Shown here: piece after piece, positions 45,746 through 55,407 of the stretch | Numbering within the stretch: the stretch's first letter is position 1 | Layout: every line of letters starts with the position of its first letter | The notes under the pieces: model-generated | What the model saw: the letters and a program-made list of their open reading frames with translations, nothing else | What the model was told of the DNA's origin: nothing | Database searches by the model: none | Translations under genes and position numbers: made by a program | Assembly: GCF_012935695.1 (NCBI RefSeq) | Contig: NZ_CP052859.1 | Span: forward strand, 5,497,001-5,561,000 | DNA: 64,000 nucleotides | Reading direction: 5' to 3' | Source of the DNA: Pseudomonas sp. ADAK18 | GTDB lineage: Bacteria > Pseudomonadota > Gammaproteobacteria > Pseudomonadales > Pseudomonadaceae

Positions 45746-48619
45746 CTACGGAAAATTCGCATTTTTTCGTAACAAATCCGCCAAGCCATCGGCCTCCATT
45801 GGCCGACTGATCAAATAGCCCTGCACCTCATCGCATTGCTCGGCCCGCAGGAAATCCAGCTGCTGCTGATCCTCTACACCCTCGGCCACCACCTTGAGCG
45901 CCAAGCCATGAGCCATGGCGATGATCGCTCGGGTAATCGCCGCGTCTTCACGGCCCTGACCCAGGCCACGGATGAAGGTTTGGTCGATCTTCACGTAGTC
46001 CACCGGGATGCGCTTGAGGTAACTGAGGGACGAGTAGCCGGTACCAAAGTCATCGATGGCCAGTTTCACCCCCAGATCCCGCAGTTGCTGGAAGGTGGAG
46101 ATGATGTGCTCGACACTGTCGAGCAACTGGCTTTCCGTCAGTTCCAGCTCCAGGTACTGCGGCGCCAGGCCGGTTTCATCCAGTACTTGCCGCACCAGGC
46201 TGACCAGCTTGCCCTGGCGCAACTGGTGCACCGACAGGTTCACCGACACCCGAATCGGTGCCAGCCCCTGGCGTTGCCACTCGCACGCCTGCCAACACGC
46301 CTGGCGCAGGACAAACTCACCCAGCGGCACGATCAACCCGGTTTCTTCCGCCAGGCCGATAAAGTCACCGGGCGGCACCCTGCCCCATTGCGGATGATCC
46401 CAACGAACCAGCGCCTCGACAGCGTTCATCTTGCCCGTGGCCAGGCACAACTTGGGCTGGTAATAGACGTTGAGCTGGCGCTCCTCGATGGCCTTGCGCA
46501 ACTGGTTCTCCAACTGCAAACGTTCCAGGGTGCTGGCCTGCAGGCTGTCGGTATAGAACTGGAAGTTGTTGCCGCCCAAGTGCTTGGCATGTTGCATGGC
46601 CATGTTCGACTGACTGACCAGCGCAGAAATTTCCCGCGCATTGTCCGGCAACAGACTGACGCCGATTGAGGCGCTAACCACCAGCTCATGCCCTTCCACC
46701 GTCACCGGCACCCGCAGCTTGGCCAGCAGACGGGTCGCCACCCGCGCCAGGCTCGACAAGCTGCCATAGGCATCAAACAGCACGGCGAACTCATCCCCCG
46801 AGAGACGGGCAATGGTGTCGGCTTCCGGCAAGGCATTAATCAGGCGCCGGGCCATTTTCTGCAACAGCTGGTCGGCCACTTCATGACCGAGGCTGTCATT
46901 GAGCAGCTTGAAGCGGTCCAGGTTGATGTGCAGCAAGGCCAGGCTGCGGCCGCCCTGGCGTACCCGCTGATGGGCTTCACGCAGCCGCTCATGGAACAGT
47001 GAGCGATTGGCCAGGCCGGTCAATTCGTCGTAATGAGTGAGGTAACGCATGCGCTCTTCAGATTCGCGTCGAGCGGAAAGATCGGCAAAAAACCCCACGA
47101 TATGACTGACATTTCCCCGAACATCGCGCACGACATTCAGTTGCAGCCATTGCGGATAGAGCTCGCCGTTTTTGCGCGCCTCCACCAGCTCGCCTTGCCA
47201 GGTGCCATGGCTTTGCAGGGCTTGGTGGATCACCGGAAAGTGACGCCGGGCGTCGCGGCTGCTGGGCAGTTCCACGACGTTGCGCCCCAGCATGTCGTCA
47301 ATATCAAAACCGGTCACACGGCTGAATGCCTGGTTCACCGCAAGCAGCGCATAGTCCGGATCAAGGATCACAATACCTTCACTGGCGGCCTCGAACACCG
47401 TGGACGCCAACCGTTGCTGCTCTTCTATGGCTTTGCCGGCGCTGATATCGCGTCGAGTACCCAGCATCCGCGTGACCCGGCCGTTAGCCGCATGTTCCAC
47501 AGCACGACCCCGGTCCTGAATCCAGACCCAATGCCCGTCGCCATGGCGTATCCGGTATTCCACCTGATAATCCTCGCTACGACCTTTGAGATGCTCCACC
47601 AGGGCACGCTTGAGCAGAGGCAGATCATCCGGATGCAGGCGTGGCTTGAGATGGCTGAGAACCGCAGTGACGTATTCCGGCTCCAGGCCGAACAGCTCCT
47701 TGAGCTGGGTGTGGTGGACCTCGTCGGTTTGCAGGTTCCAATCCCACAAGCCCAATTCGCTGGCCTGTAACGCCATGGCCAGACGGGCTTCGCTTTTGCG
47801 CAGGGCCAGGCTGGTAGCGCCCAGTTCCTGGCTGCGCTGTTCGACGCGCTGTTGCAAACCGACCTGCGCCTCTCGTAACTCCTGTTCTACCTGACGCCGC
47901 TGCTCCACTTCGCGAACCAGCTCCTGATTCAATTGTTCGCTGCGCTGGCGGGCTTGCTGCAAGTGCTCGATCAATGCCTGGTTCTGGAAGCGCCGCAACA
48001 GTCCACGCTGAATCAGACGATTGACCTGCCACGCCACCACGCTCAGGGACGCCAGCAGAATCAGGCACAAGCAGCCCCAACCTTGCAGCTGCGGGTCACC
48101 ACTCCAGAACAGATAAACAATGGCAGGCACCAAACAAGGCAAGGCAAACGACAGGAACGCCAACAGGCTCACGGCATAGGCGACACTGGCGGACAGCGTC
48201 GCCACACCGATCAAGCCGAACACCCAGGCCTGTTGAGCGAAACTGTCTACCGGCACCAGGGCAATGGCCGCACTGGCCAGCGTCAAGCCGCTCACCGCCG
48301 ACCCCAACATGAACATGCGGCGCCAGATCGGCTGCGCCTGGCGGCTCGGCATCGCTGAGTCGAACGCAGCCACCTGAATCACCCGCAAGGCCACCAGCGC
48401 CAGCAGCCACACCAGCCAAACGCTGACCAGCAGATAGCGCTGCGGGCTCCAGAGCAACCAGGCGCAGACCAGACCGTTGAGCAACATCAATAAGGTAGGC
48501 AACAGCGAGCCTTGGTACAGCAGGCGCGTGCGCTCGACCGCCATCTCCATGGCGTAGTGTTTGCGAATAACCTGCGCCGGCGCCACAGCGGGCCCAGACA
48601 GGTCAGAGCTAAGGGTCAT
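45746..48619 (-). CDS. membrane PAS-PAS-GGDEF-EAL cyclic-di-GMP protein
   Basis: 957 residues from the ATG at 48619 (MTLSSDL). Six or so membrane helices (about 40-205), coiled coil (about 215-275), PAS/PAC (about 280-395), second PAS (about 410-520), GGDEF domain (about 530-690) with RLSGDEFAVLF, i.e. SGDEF, and EAL domain (about 700-950). The EAL active site looks complete: VEALVRWDHPQWG, VNLSVHQ, LELTES, DDFGTGYSSLSYLKR, VKIDQTF, EGVEDQ. So phosphodiesterase activity is likely and cyclase activity uncertain. Inner membrane, signal unknown. Adjacent to uvrD as in other pseudomonads. Confidence 0.9.
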   Translation of the reverse strand: MTLSSDLSGPAVAPAQVIRKHYAMEMAVERTRLLYQGSLLPTLLMLLNGLVCAWLLWSPQRYLLVSVWLVWLLALVALRVIQVAAFDSAMPSRQAQPIWRRMFMLGSAVSGLTLASAAIALVPVDSFAQQAWVFGLIGVATLSASVAYAVSLLAFLSFALPCLVPAIVYLFWSGDPQLQGWGCLCLILLASLSVVAWQVNRLIQRGLLRRFQNQALIEHLQQARQRSEQLNQELVREVEQRRQVEQELREAQVGLQQRVEQRSQELGATSLALRKSEARLAMALQASELGLWDWNLQTDEVHHTQLKELFGLEPEYVTAVLSHLKPRLHPDDLPLLKRALVEHLKGRSEDYQVEYRIRHGDGHWVWIQDRGRAVEHAANGRVTRMLGTRRDISAGKAIEEQQRLASTVFEAASEGIVILDPDYALLAVNQAFSRVTGFDIDDMLGRNVVELPSSRDARRHFPVIHQALQSHGTWQGELVEARKNGELYPQWLQLNVVRDVRGNVSHIVGFFADLSARRESEERMRYLTHYDELTGLANRSLFHERLREAHQRVRQGGRSLALLHINLDRFKLLNDSLGHEVADQLLQKMARRLINALPEADTIARLSGDEFAVLFDAYGSLSSLARVATRLLAKLRVPVTVEGHELVVSASIGVSLLPDNAREISALVSQSNMAMQHAKHLGGNNFQFYTDSLQASTLERLQLENQLRKAIEERQLNVYYQPKLCLATGKMNAVEALVRWDHPQWGRVPPGDFIGLAEETGLIVPLGEFVLRQACWQACEWQRQGLAPIRVSVNLSVHQLRQGKLVSLVRQVLDETGLAPQYLELELTESQLLDSVEHIISTFQQLRDLGVKLAIDDFGTGYSSLSYLKRIPVDYVKIDQTFIRGLGQGREDAAITRAIIAMAHGLALKVVAEGVEDQQQLDFLRAEQCDEVQGYLISRPMEADGLADLLRKNANFP

Positions 48620-48875
48620 AGGCAGTGTTCTTATAATGGTGAGCCCGAAACGTGGACGGAGCATACACAAGCAAACGTGCAGACCAAACAGCTGCGGATC
48701 ATAAAAATGGGTCGTCAAATGGGCGCAAACCTTGGAGCCAGAGGGGCTGAGCGAGACGGGGCGCGGGTTGTGGGGGATGACCAGCCGGTCATCATTGGGA
48801 GCAGATTGTTGGTTTTCCTTCGACCACCGGGCATTGGGATTTGCCCCCCTTCCCCCGGCACCCTAGAATGCGCCG

Positions 48876-51059
48876 ATGCGCGATGATCTCTCTCTTTTGC
48901 TGAACTCCCTCAACGATGCCCAACGCCAGGCCGTAGCAGCCTCCGTCGGCCGTCAGTTGGTCCTGGCCGGTGCTGGCTCCGGTAAAACCCGAGTGCTGGT
49001 GCACCGTATCGCCTGGTTGATCCAGGTCGAAAACGCCTCACCTCATTCAATCCTGTCGGTGACCTTCACCAATAAGGCTGCTGCCGAGATGCGCCATCGC
49101 ATCGAGCAGTTGATGGGCATCAGCCCAGCCGGCATGTGGGTCGGTACCTTCCACGGCCTGGCGCACCGCCTGTTGCGGGCCCATTGGCAGGAAGCCGGGC
49201 TGAGCCAGACGTTCCAGATTCTCGACAGCGACGACCAGCAACGCCTGGTCAAGCGGGTGATCCGCGAATTGGGCCTGGACGAACAACGTTGGCCGGCCCG
49301 TCAGGCCCAGTGGTTCATCAACGGCCAGAAAGACGAAGGCCTGCGCCCGCAACACATCCAGGCCAGCGGCGACCTGTTCCTGGCGACCATGCGCAGCATC
49401 TATGAAGCCTACGAAGTGGCCTGCCAGCGTGCGGGCGTCATCGACTTCTCCGAACTGCTGCTGCGCGCCCTCGACCTGTGGCGCGACAACCCGGGCTTGC
49501 TGGCGCATTACCAGAAGCGCTTCCGCCATATCCTCGTGGACGAGTTCCAGGACACCAACGCCGTGCAGTACGCCTGGTTGCGCCTGCTGGCCAAGGGCGG
49601 CGACAGCCTGATGGTGGTGGGCGACGACGATCAGTCAATCTACGGCTGGCGCGGTGCGAAAATAGAGAACATCTACCAGTACTCCGACGACTTCCCGGAC
49701 GCCGAAACCATTCGCCTGGAGCAGAACTATCGCTCCACTGCCGGGATTCTCAAGGCCGCCAACGCCCTGATCGCCAACAACACCGGGCGCATGGGCAAAG
49801 AACTGTGGACTGACGGCGGCGAAGGCGAAGCGATCAACCTCTACGCGGCGTTCAACGAGCACGATGAAGCGCGCTACGTGGTGGAAACCATCGAAAGCGC
49901 CCTGAAAACCGGCCTGGCCCGCAGCGATATCGCCATTCTGTACCGCTCCAACGCCCAATCCCGAGTGCTGGAGGAGGCCTTGCTGCGCGAGCGCATTCCT
50001 TATCGCATCTATGGCGGCCAGCGCTTCTTCGAGCGGGCGGAAATCAAGAACGCCATGGCCTACCTGCGCTTGCTGGAAGGCCGTGGCAACGATGCGGCGC
50101 TGGAACGGGTGATCAATATCCCGGCCCGTGGCATCGGCGAGAAAACCGTCGAGGCCATCCGCGACCACGCCCGTCACAGTGACGTGTCGATGTGGGAAGC
50201 CATGCGCCTGCTGATCGCCAACAAGGGCCTGACCGGTCGTGCTGCCGGTGCCTTGGGGGTGTTTGTCGAGTTGATCGAGAACCTGGCCGCCAAGTGCATG
50301 GAAATGCCCCTGCACTTGATGACCCAGACCGTGATCGAACAATCCGGCCTGATCGCTTACCACGAAGCGGAAAAGGGTGAGAAAGGCCAGGCTCGGGTAG
50401 AAAACCTTGAGGAACTGGTCAGCGCCGCCCGTGCGTTTGAAAACAGCGAAGAAGATGCTGAGCTGTCGCCGCTGGCCGCCTTCCTGGGGCACGCGTCGCT
50501 GGAAGCCGGTGATACCCAGGCCGACGAGCACGAAGACAGCGTCCAACTGATGACCCTGCACAGCGCCAAGGGCCTGGAATTCCCCTACGTGTTCCTAGTG
50601 GGCATGGAAGAAGGCCTGTTCCCTCACAAGATGAGCCTGGAAGAACCGGGCCGCCTGGAAGAGGAGCGCCGCCTGGCCTATGTCGGCATCACCCGCGCCA
50701 TGCACAACCTGGTGATGACCTACGCCGAAACCCGACGTCTGTACGGCAGCGAGACCTACAACAAGGTGTCGCGCTTCGTACGTGAAGTACCGAAGGGACT
50801 GATTCAGGAAGTGCGGTTGTCCAACAGCGTCAGCCGGCCCTTCGGCGGTGGCCAACAGCAGAACTCCAGCAGTATGTTTGCCGGTTCTGAAATTCCCGAG
50901 ACACCGTTCAGCCTTGGCCAACAGGTCAAGCATGCGATCTTCGGCGAAGGCGTGATCCTCAACTTCGAAGGCGCTGGCGCCCAGGCCCGGGTACAGGTGA
51001 ACTTCGCCGAGGGCAGCAAGTGGCTGATGATGGGTTATGCCAAGTTGGAAGCGATTTAA
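48876..51059 (+). CDS. uvrD: DNA helicase II UvrD
   Basis: 727 residues, SF1A helicase. Walker A AGAGSGKTRVLVHRIAWL, motif Ia FTNKAAAEMRHRI, motif II DEFQDTNAVQY, motif III VVGDDDQSIYGWRGA, motif IV LEQNYRSTAGIL, motif V VQLMTLHSAKGLEF, motif VI EEERRLAYVGITRAM, and a C-terminal Tudor-like domain (GQQVKHAIFGEGVILNFEG). Unwinds DNA 3' to 5' in mismatch and excision repair. No strong ribosome site. Confidence 0.97.
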   Translation: MRDDLSLLLNSLNDAQRQAVAASVGRQLVLAGAGSGKTRVLVHRIAWLIQVENASPHSILSVTFTNKAAAEMRHRIEQLMGISPAGMWVGTFHGLAHRLLRAHWQEAGLSQTFQILDSDDQQRLVKRVIRELGLDEQRWPARQAQWFINGQKDEGLRPQHIQASGDLFLATMRSIYEAYEVACQRAGVIDFSELLLRALDLWRDNPGLLAHYQKRFRHILVDEFQDTNAVQYAWLRLLAKGGDSLMVVGDDDQSIYGWRGAKIENIYQYSDDFPDAETIRLEQNYRSTAGILKAANALIANNTGRMGKELWTDGGEGEAINLYAAFNEHDEARYVVETIESALKTGLARSDIAILYRSNAQSRVLEEALLRERIPYRIYGGQRFFERAEIKNAMAYLRLLEGRGNDAALERVINIPARGIGEKTVEAIRDHARHSDVSMWEAMRLLIANKGLTGRAAGALGVFVELIENLAAKCMEMPLHLMTQTVIEQSGLIAYHEAEKGEKGQARVENLEELVSAARAFENSEEDAELSPLAAFLGHASLEAGDTQADEHEDSVQLMTLHSAKGLEFPYVFLVGMEEGLFPHKMSLEEPGRLEEERRLAYVGITRAMHNLVMTYAETRRLYGSETYNKVSRFVREVPKGLIQEVRLSNSVSRPFGGGQQQNSSSMFAGSEIPETPFSLGQQVKHAIFGEGVILNFEGAGAQARVQVNFAEGSKWLMMGYAKLEAI

Positions 51060-51080
51060 AGTCCCGCCGCACATGAAGGT

Positions 51081-51120
51081 ATATGGCCCGCCCTTGTTTT
51101 TACGGGAGACGGGCCAATAT
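51081..51120 (+). terminator. inverted repeat after uvrD
   Basis: ATATGGCCCG ... CGGGCCAATAT with a 19-base loop, 20 bases after the stop. No T run follows; probably a 3' end structure. Confidence 0.4.
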
Positions 51121-51248
51121 CTGTAATACATCCTACAGACCATTCTGATTCGGTCTTACGCAAAAGCCCGAAACATTATGTCGCTAGCCACTGTCACGAC
51201 ACCTGTGCAACATGGCGCGCGTGCAATCCACAAATGGGAATTCCCTTT

Positions 51249-52121
51249 ATGAAACGTTTTCTTAGCATCGCCATGGCGTTGTGCATCGGCCTGACGATGA
51301 GCCTCGACGCCAACGCCAAGCGCTTCGGTGGCGGCAAAAGCATGGGTTCGGCGCCGAGCCACCAGACCAGCCAAATGGCCCCATCCGCTGGTGGTATGGG
51401 CGGCGCCGCTGCTACCGCCGGTGCTGCCGGTGCCGCGGGCGCTGCTGCCAAGGCTGGCGGTGCTTCGCGCTGGTTGGGCCCTCTGGCCGGTATCGCTGCC
51501 GGCGGCCTGCTCGCTTCCATGTTCATGGGCGGCGGCTTCCAGGGCATGCAGATCTTCGACATCCTGATCATGGCGGTCATCGGCTTTGTGATCTTCCGCT
51601 TCATCGCCGCCCGTCGACGCAAGCAGCAGGAGCACATGGCTCCGGCTGGCGCGCCGATGCAGCGTGAAGTATTCGAGCAAAAGCCTGCCATGGGTTCGAT
51701 CTTCGGTGGTTCGGCCGCACCTGCTGCCGCTCGTCCGGTCATCAATGCACCTGCCTGGTTCAACGAAGAGCGTTTCGTTGAAGCGGCACGCAACCACTTC
51801 CAGTCCCTGCAGCAACACTGGGACGCCAACGAAATGGACAAGATCGCCGAGTTCGTGACTCCACAGCTGCTCGAGTTCCTCAAGCGCGAACGCGCTGACC
51901 TGGGCGAAGGCTTCCAGTCGACCTACATCGACGACCTGCGCGTACAGCTGGAAGGTGTGGATGACCGTGCCGACAAGACCATCGCCACCCTGACTTTCAG
52001 CGGCGTGTCGAAAACCTCGCGTTTCGACCAGGGCGAAGTGTTCAGCGAAAGCTGGAACATGGAACGTCCGCAGGGCGAGAACCAGCCTTGGCTGGTGGCC
52101 GGTATCCGCCAGAACGGCTGA
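51249..52121 (+). CDS. Tim44-like domain membrane protein
   Basis: 290 residues from the ATG at 51249. Signal peptide or N-terminal helix (MKRFLSIAMALCIGLTMSLDANA), a Gly/Ala-rich stretch (about 30-75), two membrane-type helices (about 78-125), then a Tim44-like/NTF2 fold (about 165-290: WFNEERFVEAARNHFQSLQQHWDANEMDKIAEFVTPQLLEFLKRE). Conserved beside uvrD in pseudomonads. Function unknown; the bacterial family is not an import motor. Confidence 0.85.
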   Translation: MKRFLSIAMALCIGLTMSLDANAKRFGGGKSMGSAPSHQTSQMAPSAGGMGGAAATAGAAGAAGAAAKAGGASRWLGPLAGIAAGGLLASMFMGGGFQGMQIFDILIMAVIGFVIFRFIAARRRKQQEHMAPAGAPMQREVFEQKPAMGSIFGGSAAPAAARPVINAPAWFNEERFVEAARNHFQSLQQHWDANEMDKIAEFVTPQLLEFLKRERADLGEGFQSTYIDDLRVQLEGVDDRADKTIATLTFSGVSKTSRFDQGEVFSESWNMERPQGENQPWLVAGIRQNG

Positions 52122-52150
52122 TCCCCACGCGCTTTGAGCATGCAGTAACA

Positions 52151-52176
52151 AAAACCCCGGACTTGTCCGGGGTTTT
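52151..52176 (+). terminator. intrinsic terminator of the Tim44-like gene
   Basis: AAAACCCCGGA / TCCGGGGTTTT, 11-bp stem with a CTTG tetraloop, 29 bases after the stop. Confidence 0.88.
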
Positions 52177-52257
52177 CTATTTCACGGTTGCACTTATAGC
52201 GAGCTACTGTATAAAACGCCCCTATAAACCGCGCCATCTAGCAAGAGGATCCCGGCC

Positions 52258-52665
52258 GTGGAAGAAGTCATCGAACAATTGCGTGAAGCCAACGAACCGG
52301 TTCCGGTTCCTCTGGAGCTGCCTGATGAAGACCAGATTGTGGAAATCGAGGAACAACTGTTCATCGATATCCCGTTCGTCTTCCGGGAATTTCTGCTGAC
52401 CGTCAGCGACGTGGTCTACGGCAGCCTGGAGCCGGTGACCGTCACCGACCCACAATCCCACACCTACCTGCCAGACGTTGCCGCCAACGCCTGGGATGCA
52501 GGTGTTGACCGCAGCATGATCCCGATCTGCCAGAACGGCGACGACTACTACTGCGTCGAAGAAGACGGCACTGTGGTGCTGTGGTCCGGCGAAGAAGAAC
52601 TCGTCACCGAAGAGACCTGGGAATCCGTGTGGCACTGGGCGCGGGACGTCTGGCTGGAAAGCTGA
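52258..52665 (+). CDS. SMI1/KNR4-family protein
   Basis: 135 residues, strongly acidic, starting at GTG with AGAGGA 8 bases upstream. SMI1/KNR4 (SUKH) fold: ELPDEDQIVEIEEQLFIDIPFVFREFLLTVSDVVYGSLEPV...IPICQNGDDYYCVEEDGTVVLWSGEE. SUKH proteins often serve as immunity proteins of polymorphic toxins, but this copy stands alone between housekeeping genes and may be a general binding protein. Confidence 0.88.
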   Translation: MEEVIEQLREANEPVPVPLELPDEDQIVEIEEQLFIDIPFVFREFLLTVSDVVYGSLEPVTVTDPQSHTYLPDVAANAWDAGVDRSMIPICQNGDDYYCVEEDGTVVLWSGEEELVTEETWESVWHWARDVWLES

Positions 52666-52689
52666 GACCTGGGGCAAGACCGCTTGTCG

Positions 52690-52730
52690 TGGCGAGCGAG
52701 CTTGCTCGCGTTGGGCTGCGAAGCAGCCCC
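52690..52730. repeat. single REP element of a different family
   Basis: Two nested hairpins GCGAGC/GCTCGC and GGGCTGC/GCAGCCC in the 80-bp convergent gap; unlike the paired REPINs it is a solitary unit and may end both transcripts. Confidence 0.6.
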
Positions 52731-52745
52731 AACCGCCAGGACCAG

Positions 52746-54509
52746 TTAGTGCTCCGGCGTATCCTTGTGGTTATCCAGGGTTTCCAGCAAGGCCACCTGC
52801 ATCCGCGTATGCACGCGGATGAACCAGCGCCAGAGTACGGCGGCCACCGCGGCCGCCACTACGGCGATCAGCACGAGCAACTTGTTGGTTGGCAAAATGC
52901 TGGCCGACAAGGCTGCCAATAGCAGGAAAATCACCAACAACGAGAGCAGCGGGATCACTTCAGCGATCACCCGACGCACGCGCTGGGTATGGCGCCCGGC
53001 CATTTCCGGCTTGACGCTCATCTCTGCCAGCAACATCGACAGCGCCTTGAGCTTGCGGTACGCCGCGATCAGAAACGGCAGCGAAAGCAGCAGCGCCCCA
53101 CCCCAGATCAACGCCTTCTGCCAGCTCGGATCACTGATCCAGCCTTCCAGATAACTGCCAATGCGCACCGCGAAGAAGCTGCCAGCAAAGAAGATCGCGA
53201 TCACCAGCGCCAGATTCACCCCGACCTGCAGAATGATCTTGCGGATCATCGACGCCAGCATCGCGCCCTCGCCTTGGGGCTGAATACTGCGTAGCCACTC
53301 GCCATACATGCCGAATACCCGGCTCATACGCTTGGGCATCACCGCCGCAATCTTCAACGACAGCGGGTCGGCGCCACGAATCAGGTAAGGCGTGAGCAGC
53401 GTGGTAATGGCCGACACGGCCACCGCCACCGGATACAGGAAGTCGCTGGTCACCTGCAACGTCATCCCCAGCGCGGCGATGATGAACGAAAATTCGCCAA
53501 TCTGTGACAGCCCCATCCCCACCCGCAACGACGTACGGCCATCATTACCCGCAATAAACGCCCCCAGTCCGCAGGACAACATCTTGCCCAGCACCACCGC
53601 CACGGTAATCACCGCGATCGGCCAGGCGTATTGCAGCAGGATCTGCGGGTCGATCATCAAGCCGATGGCAACAAAGAAGATCGCGCTGAACATGTCGCGA
53701 ACCGGCTCGATCAAGCGCTCAATCTTCAGCAGTTGCCGGGACTCGGCCATGATCGCGCCGATCAGGAATGCGCCGAGCACCATGCTGTATTCCAGCTTGA
53801 CCACCAGCAGGCAGAAGCCAAAACACAGGCCCAACACCGTGATCAACAGCATCTCGTTGCTTTCAAATTTGGCGACGTATTCCAGTAGCCGTGGCACCAG
53901 CAAAATGCCGATGACCAACGCGACGATCATAAACAACGAGAGCTTGCCGACGGTGGAGAACACCTCGCCGGAGCTGACCGTGCCGCTGACGGCGATGCTC
54001 GACAGCAAGGCGATGATACCGATGCCGAGGATGTCTTCGACGATCAGCACGCCGAAGATCAACTGGGCAAAGCGCTGGTTCTTCATCTTCAGGTCATTGA
54101 GCGCCTTGACGATGATAGTGGTCGAGGAGATCGCCAGGATCGCGCCGAGGAACAGTGAGTCCATGGTGTTCCAGTCGAACCAGCGGCCGATTTCGTAGCC
54201 AATCCAGATCATCAGGATGATTTCCAGGAAGGCCGCGATAAACGCGGTGGCACCGACCTTGAACAGCTTGCGCAGGCTGAACTCCAGGCCCAGGCAGAAC
54301 ATCAGGAAGATCACCCCCAGTTCGGCCAGGGTCTTGATGGTCTCTTCATCGTGGATCAGGCCGAACGGCGGGGTGTGAGGGCCAATGATGAAGCCGGCGA
54401 CGATGTACCCCAGGACCACCGGTTGCTTGAGGCGGTGAAACAGAATGGTGACCACCCCTGCCACTAACATGATCACGGCCAGGTCCTGGATAAAGCTGAT
54501 GGCGTGCAT
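52746..54509 (-). CDS. Kef-type cation:proton antiporter
   Basis: 587 residues from the ATG at 54509 (AGGAG 8 bases upstream; the frame runs 63 codons further but without membrane character). CPA2 antiporter core of about 12 membrane helices (1-385: VVLGYIVAGFIIGPHTPPFGLI, GVIFLMFCLGLEFSLRKL, ALNDLKMKN, GMGLSQIGEFSFIIAALG). Instead of the usual TrkA-N/RCK regulatory domain the C-terminal 190 residues hold four further membrane helices and an acidic tail. Probably K+/H+ or Na+/H+ exchange; control by glutathione or NAD(H) through an RCK domain is not expected. Confidence 0.88.
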   Translation of the reverse strand: MHAISFIQDLAVIMLVAGVVTILFHRLKQPVVLGYIVAGFIIGPHTPPFGLIHDEETIKTLAELGVIFLMFCLGLEFSLRKLFKVGATAFIAAFLEIILMIWIGYEIGRWFDWNTMDSLFLGAILAISSTTIIVKALNDLKMKNQRFAQLIFGVLIVEDILGIGIIALLSSIAVSGTVSSGEVFSTVGKLSLFMIVALVIGILLVPRLLEYVAKFESNEMLLITVLGLCFGFCLLVVKLEYSMVLGAFLIGAIMAESRQLLKIERLIEPVRDMFSAIFFVAIGLMIDPQILLQYAWPIAVITVAVVLGKMLSCGLGAFIAGNDGRTSLRVGMGLSQIGEFSFIIAALGMTLQVTSDFLYPVAVAVSAITTLLTPYLIRGADPLSLKIAAVMPKRMSRVFGMYGEWLRSIQPQGEGAMLASMIRKIILQVGVNLALVIAIFFAGSFFAVRIGSYLEGWISDPSWQKALIWGGALLLSLPFLIAAYRKLKALSMLLAEMSVKPEMAGRHTQRVRRVIAEVIPLLSLLVIFLLLAALSASILPTNKLLVLIAVVAAAVAAVLWRWFIRVHTRMQVALLETLDNHKDTPEH

Positions 54510-54793
54510 GGCGAGGGGCTCCTTGAGGGTACTGGCGCTTTTGTTCGCTTCCGTGCAACGGTCGTAATAAGCGGAAGGAAAAATCTGCCTTGATCGTAAG
54601 AAAGGCCCTTGAACTGGGCTTTTGAAGGGTAACACCGCGACTTCCAGCAGAAAGCCGGTGCAATATATGGAAACAGATCGCTCCAGGCGTGACGGCAAGC
54701 CGCATGACGGCGTCCCGTTAGGAATGGCTCTGCAAAGATTTCAGCACCCGCAGAGGTGCCACCCCAACCAATGCCTATAACCGTGAGTGTGCT

Positions 54794-55279
54794 ATGGAAC
54801 CCGGAAACGCCCAGCTGTCGATGACGGTACTGATGACCCCTGACATGGCCAACTTCTCTGGCAATGTCCACGGCGGCACCCTGCTCAAGTACCTCGACGA
54901 AGTCGCCTACGCCTGCGCCAGCCGTTACGCCGGACGCTATGTAGTCACCCTGTCGGTGGACCAGGTGATTTTTCGCGAGCCGATCCATGTCGGTGAGCTG
55001 GTGACCTTCCTGGCCTCGGTCAACTACACCGGCAACACCTCGATGGAAGTGGGAATCAAGGTAGTCACCGAGAATATTCGCGAACGCTCGGTACGCCATA
55101 CCAATAGCTGCTTCTTCACCATGGTGGCGGTGGACGACCAGCGCAAGCCGGCTGTCGTCCCGCCGTTGCAACCGCAGAACAGCGAGGACAAGCGTCGTTT
55201 TGTCCAGGCTCAGCAGCGCCGGCAGATTCGTCAAGAGCTGGAGAAGCGGTACCGCGAAATCAAAGCGGACGCGCCCTGA
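54794..55279 (+). CDS. acyl-CoA thioesterase (hotdog)
   Basis: 161 residues. Hotdog thioesterase of the YciA/BACH type: MTPDMANFSGNVHGGTLLKYLDEVAYACASRYAG with the catalytic Asp/Glu region, VSVDQVIFREPIHVGELVTFLASVNYTGNTSMEVGIKV. A charged 40-residue tail follows. Cytosolic hydrolysis of acyl-CoAs. Divergent from the antiporter. Confidence 0.88.
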   Translation: MEPGNAQLSMTVLMTPDMANFSGNVHGGTLLKYLDEVAYACASRYAGRYVVTLSVDQVIFREPIHVGELVTFLASVNYTGNTSMEVGIKVVTENIRERSVRHTNSCFFTMVAVDDQRKPAVVPPLQPQNSEDKRRFVQAQQRRQIRQELEKRYREIKADAP

Positions 55280-55304
55280 TTCCAGGGTGTGAACCCTATC
55301 CAGT

Positions 55305-55393
55305 GTGAGAGCTGGCTTGCCTGCGATTGCGATGTGACTGCCGATATCTCTTCTGGATATGAGGCCCTCATCGCAGGCAAGCCAGCTCCCACA
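55305..55393. repeat. REPIN
   Basis: TGTGAGAGCTGGCTTGCCTG...CAGGCAAGCCAGCTCCCACA inverted pair with one mismatch in the left arm, between the convergent thioesterase and pdxY genes. Confidence 0.88.
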
Positions 55394-55407
55394 TTCAAGT
55401 TGCGTTT

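Noticed and set aside
52258..52665. SMI1/KNR4 protein as an immunity gene of a polymorphic toxin
   Set aside because: No toxin gene, Rhs or CDI element lies next to it; neighbours are uvrD, a Tim44-like gene and an antiporter.
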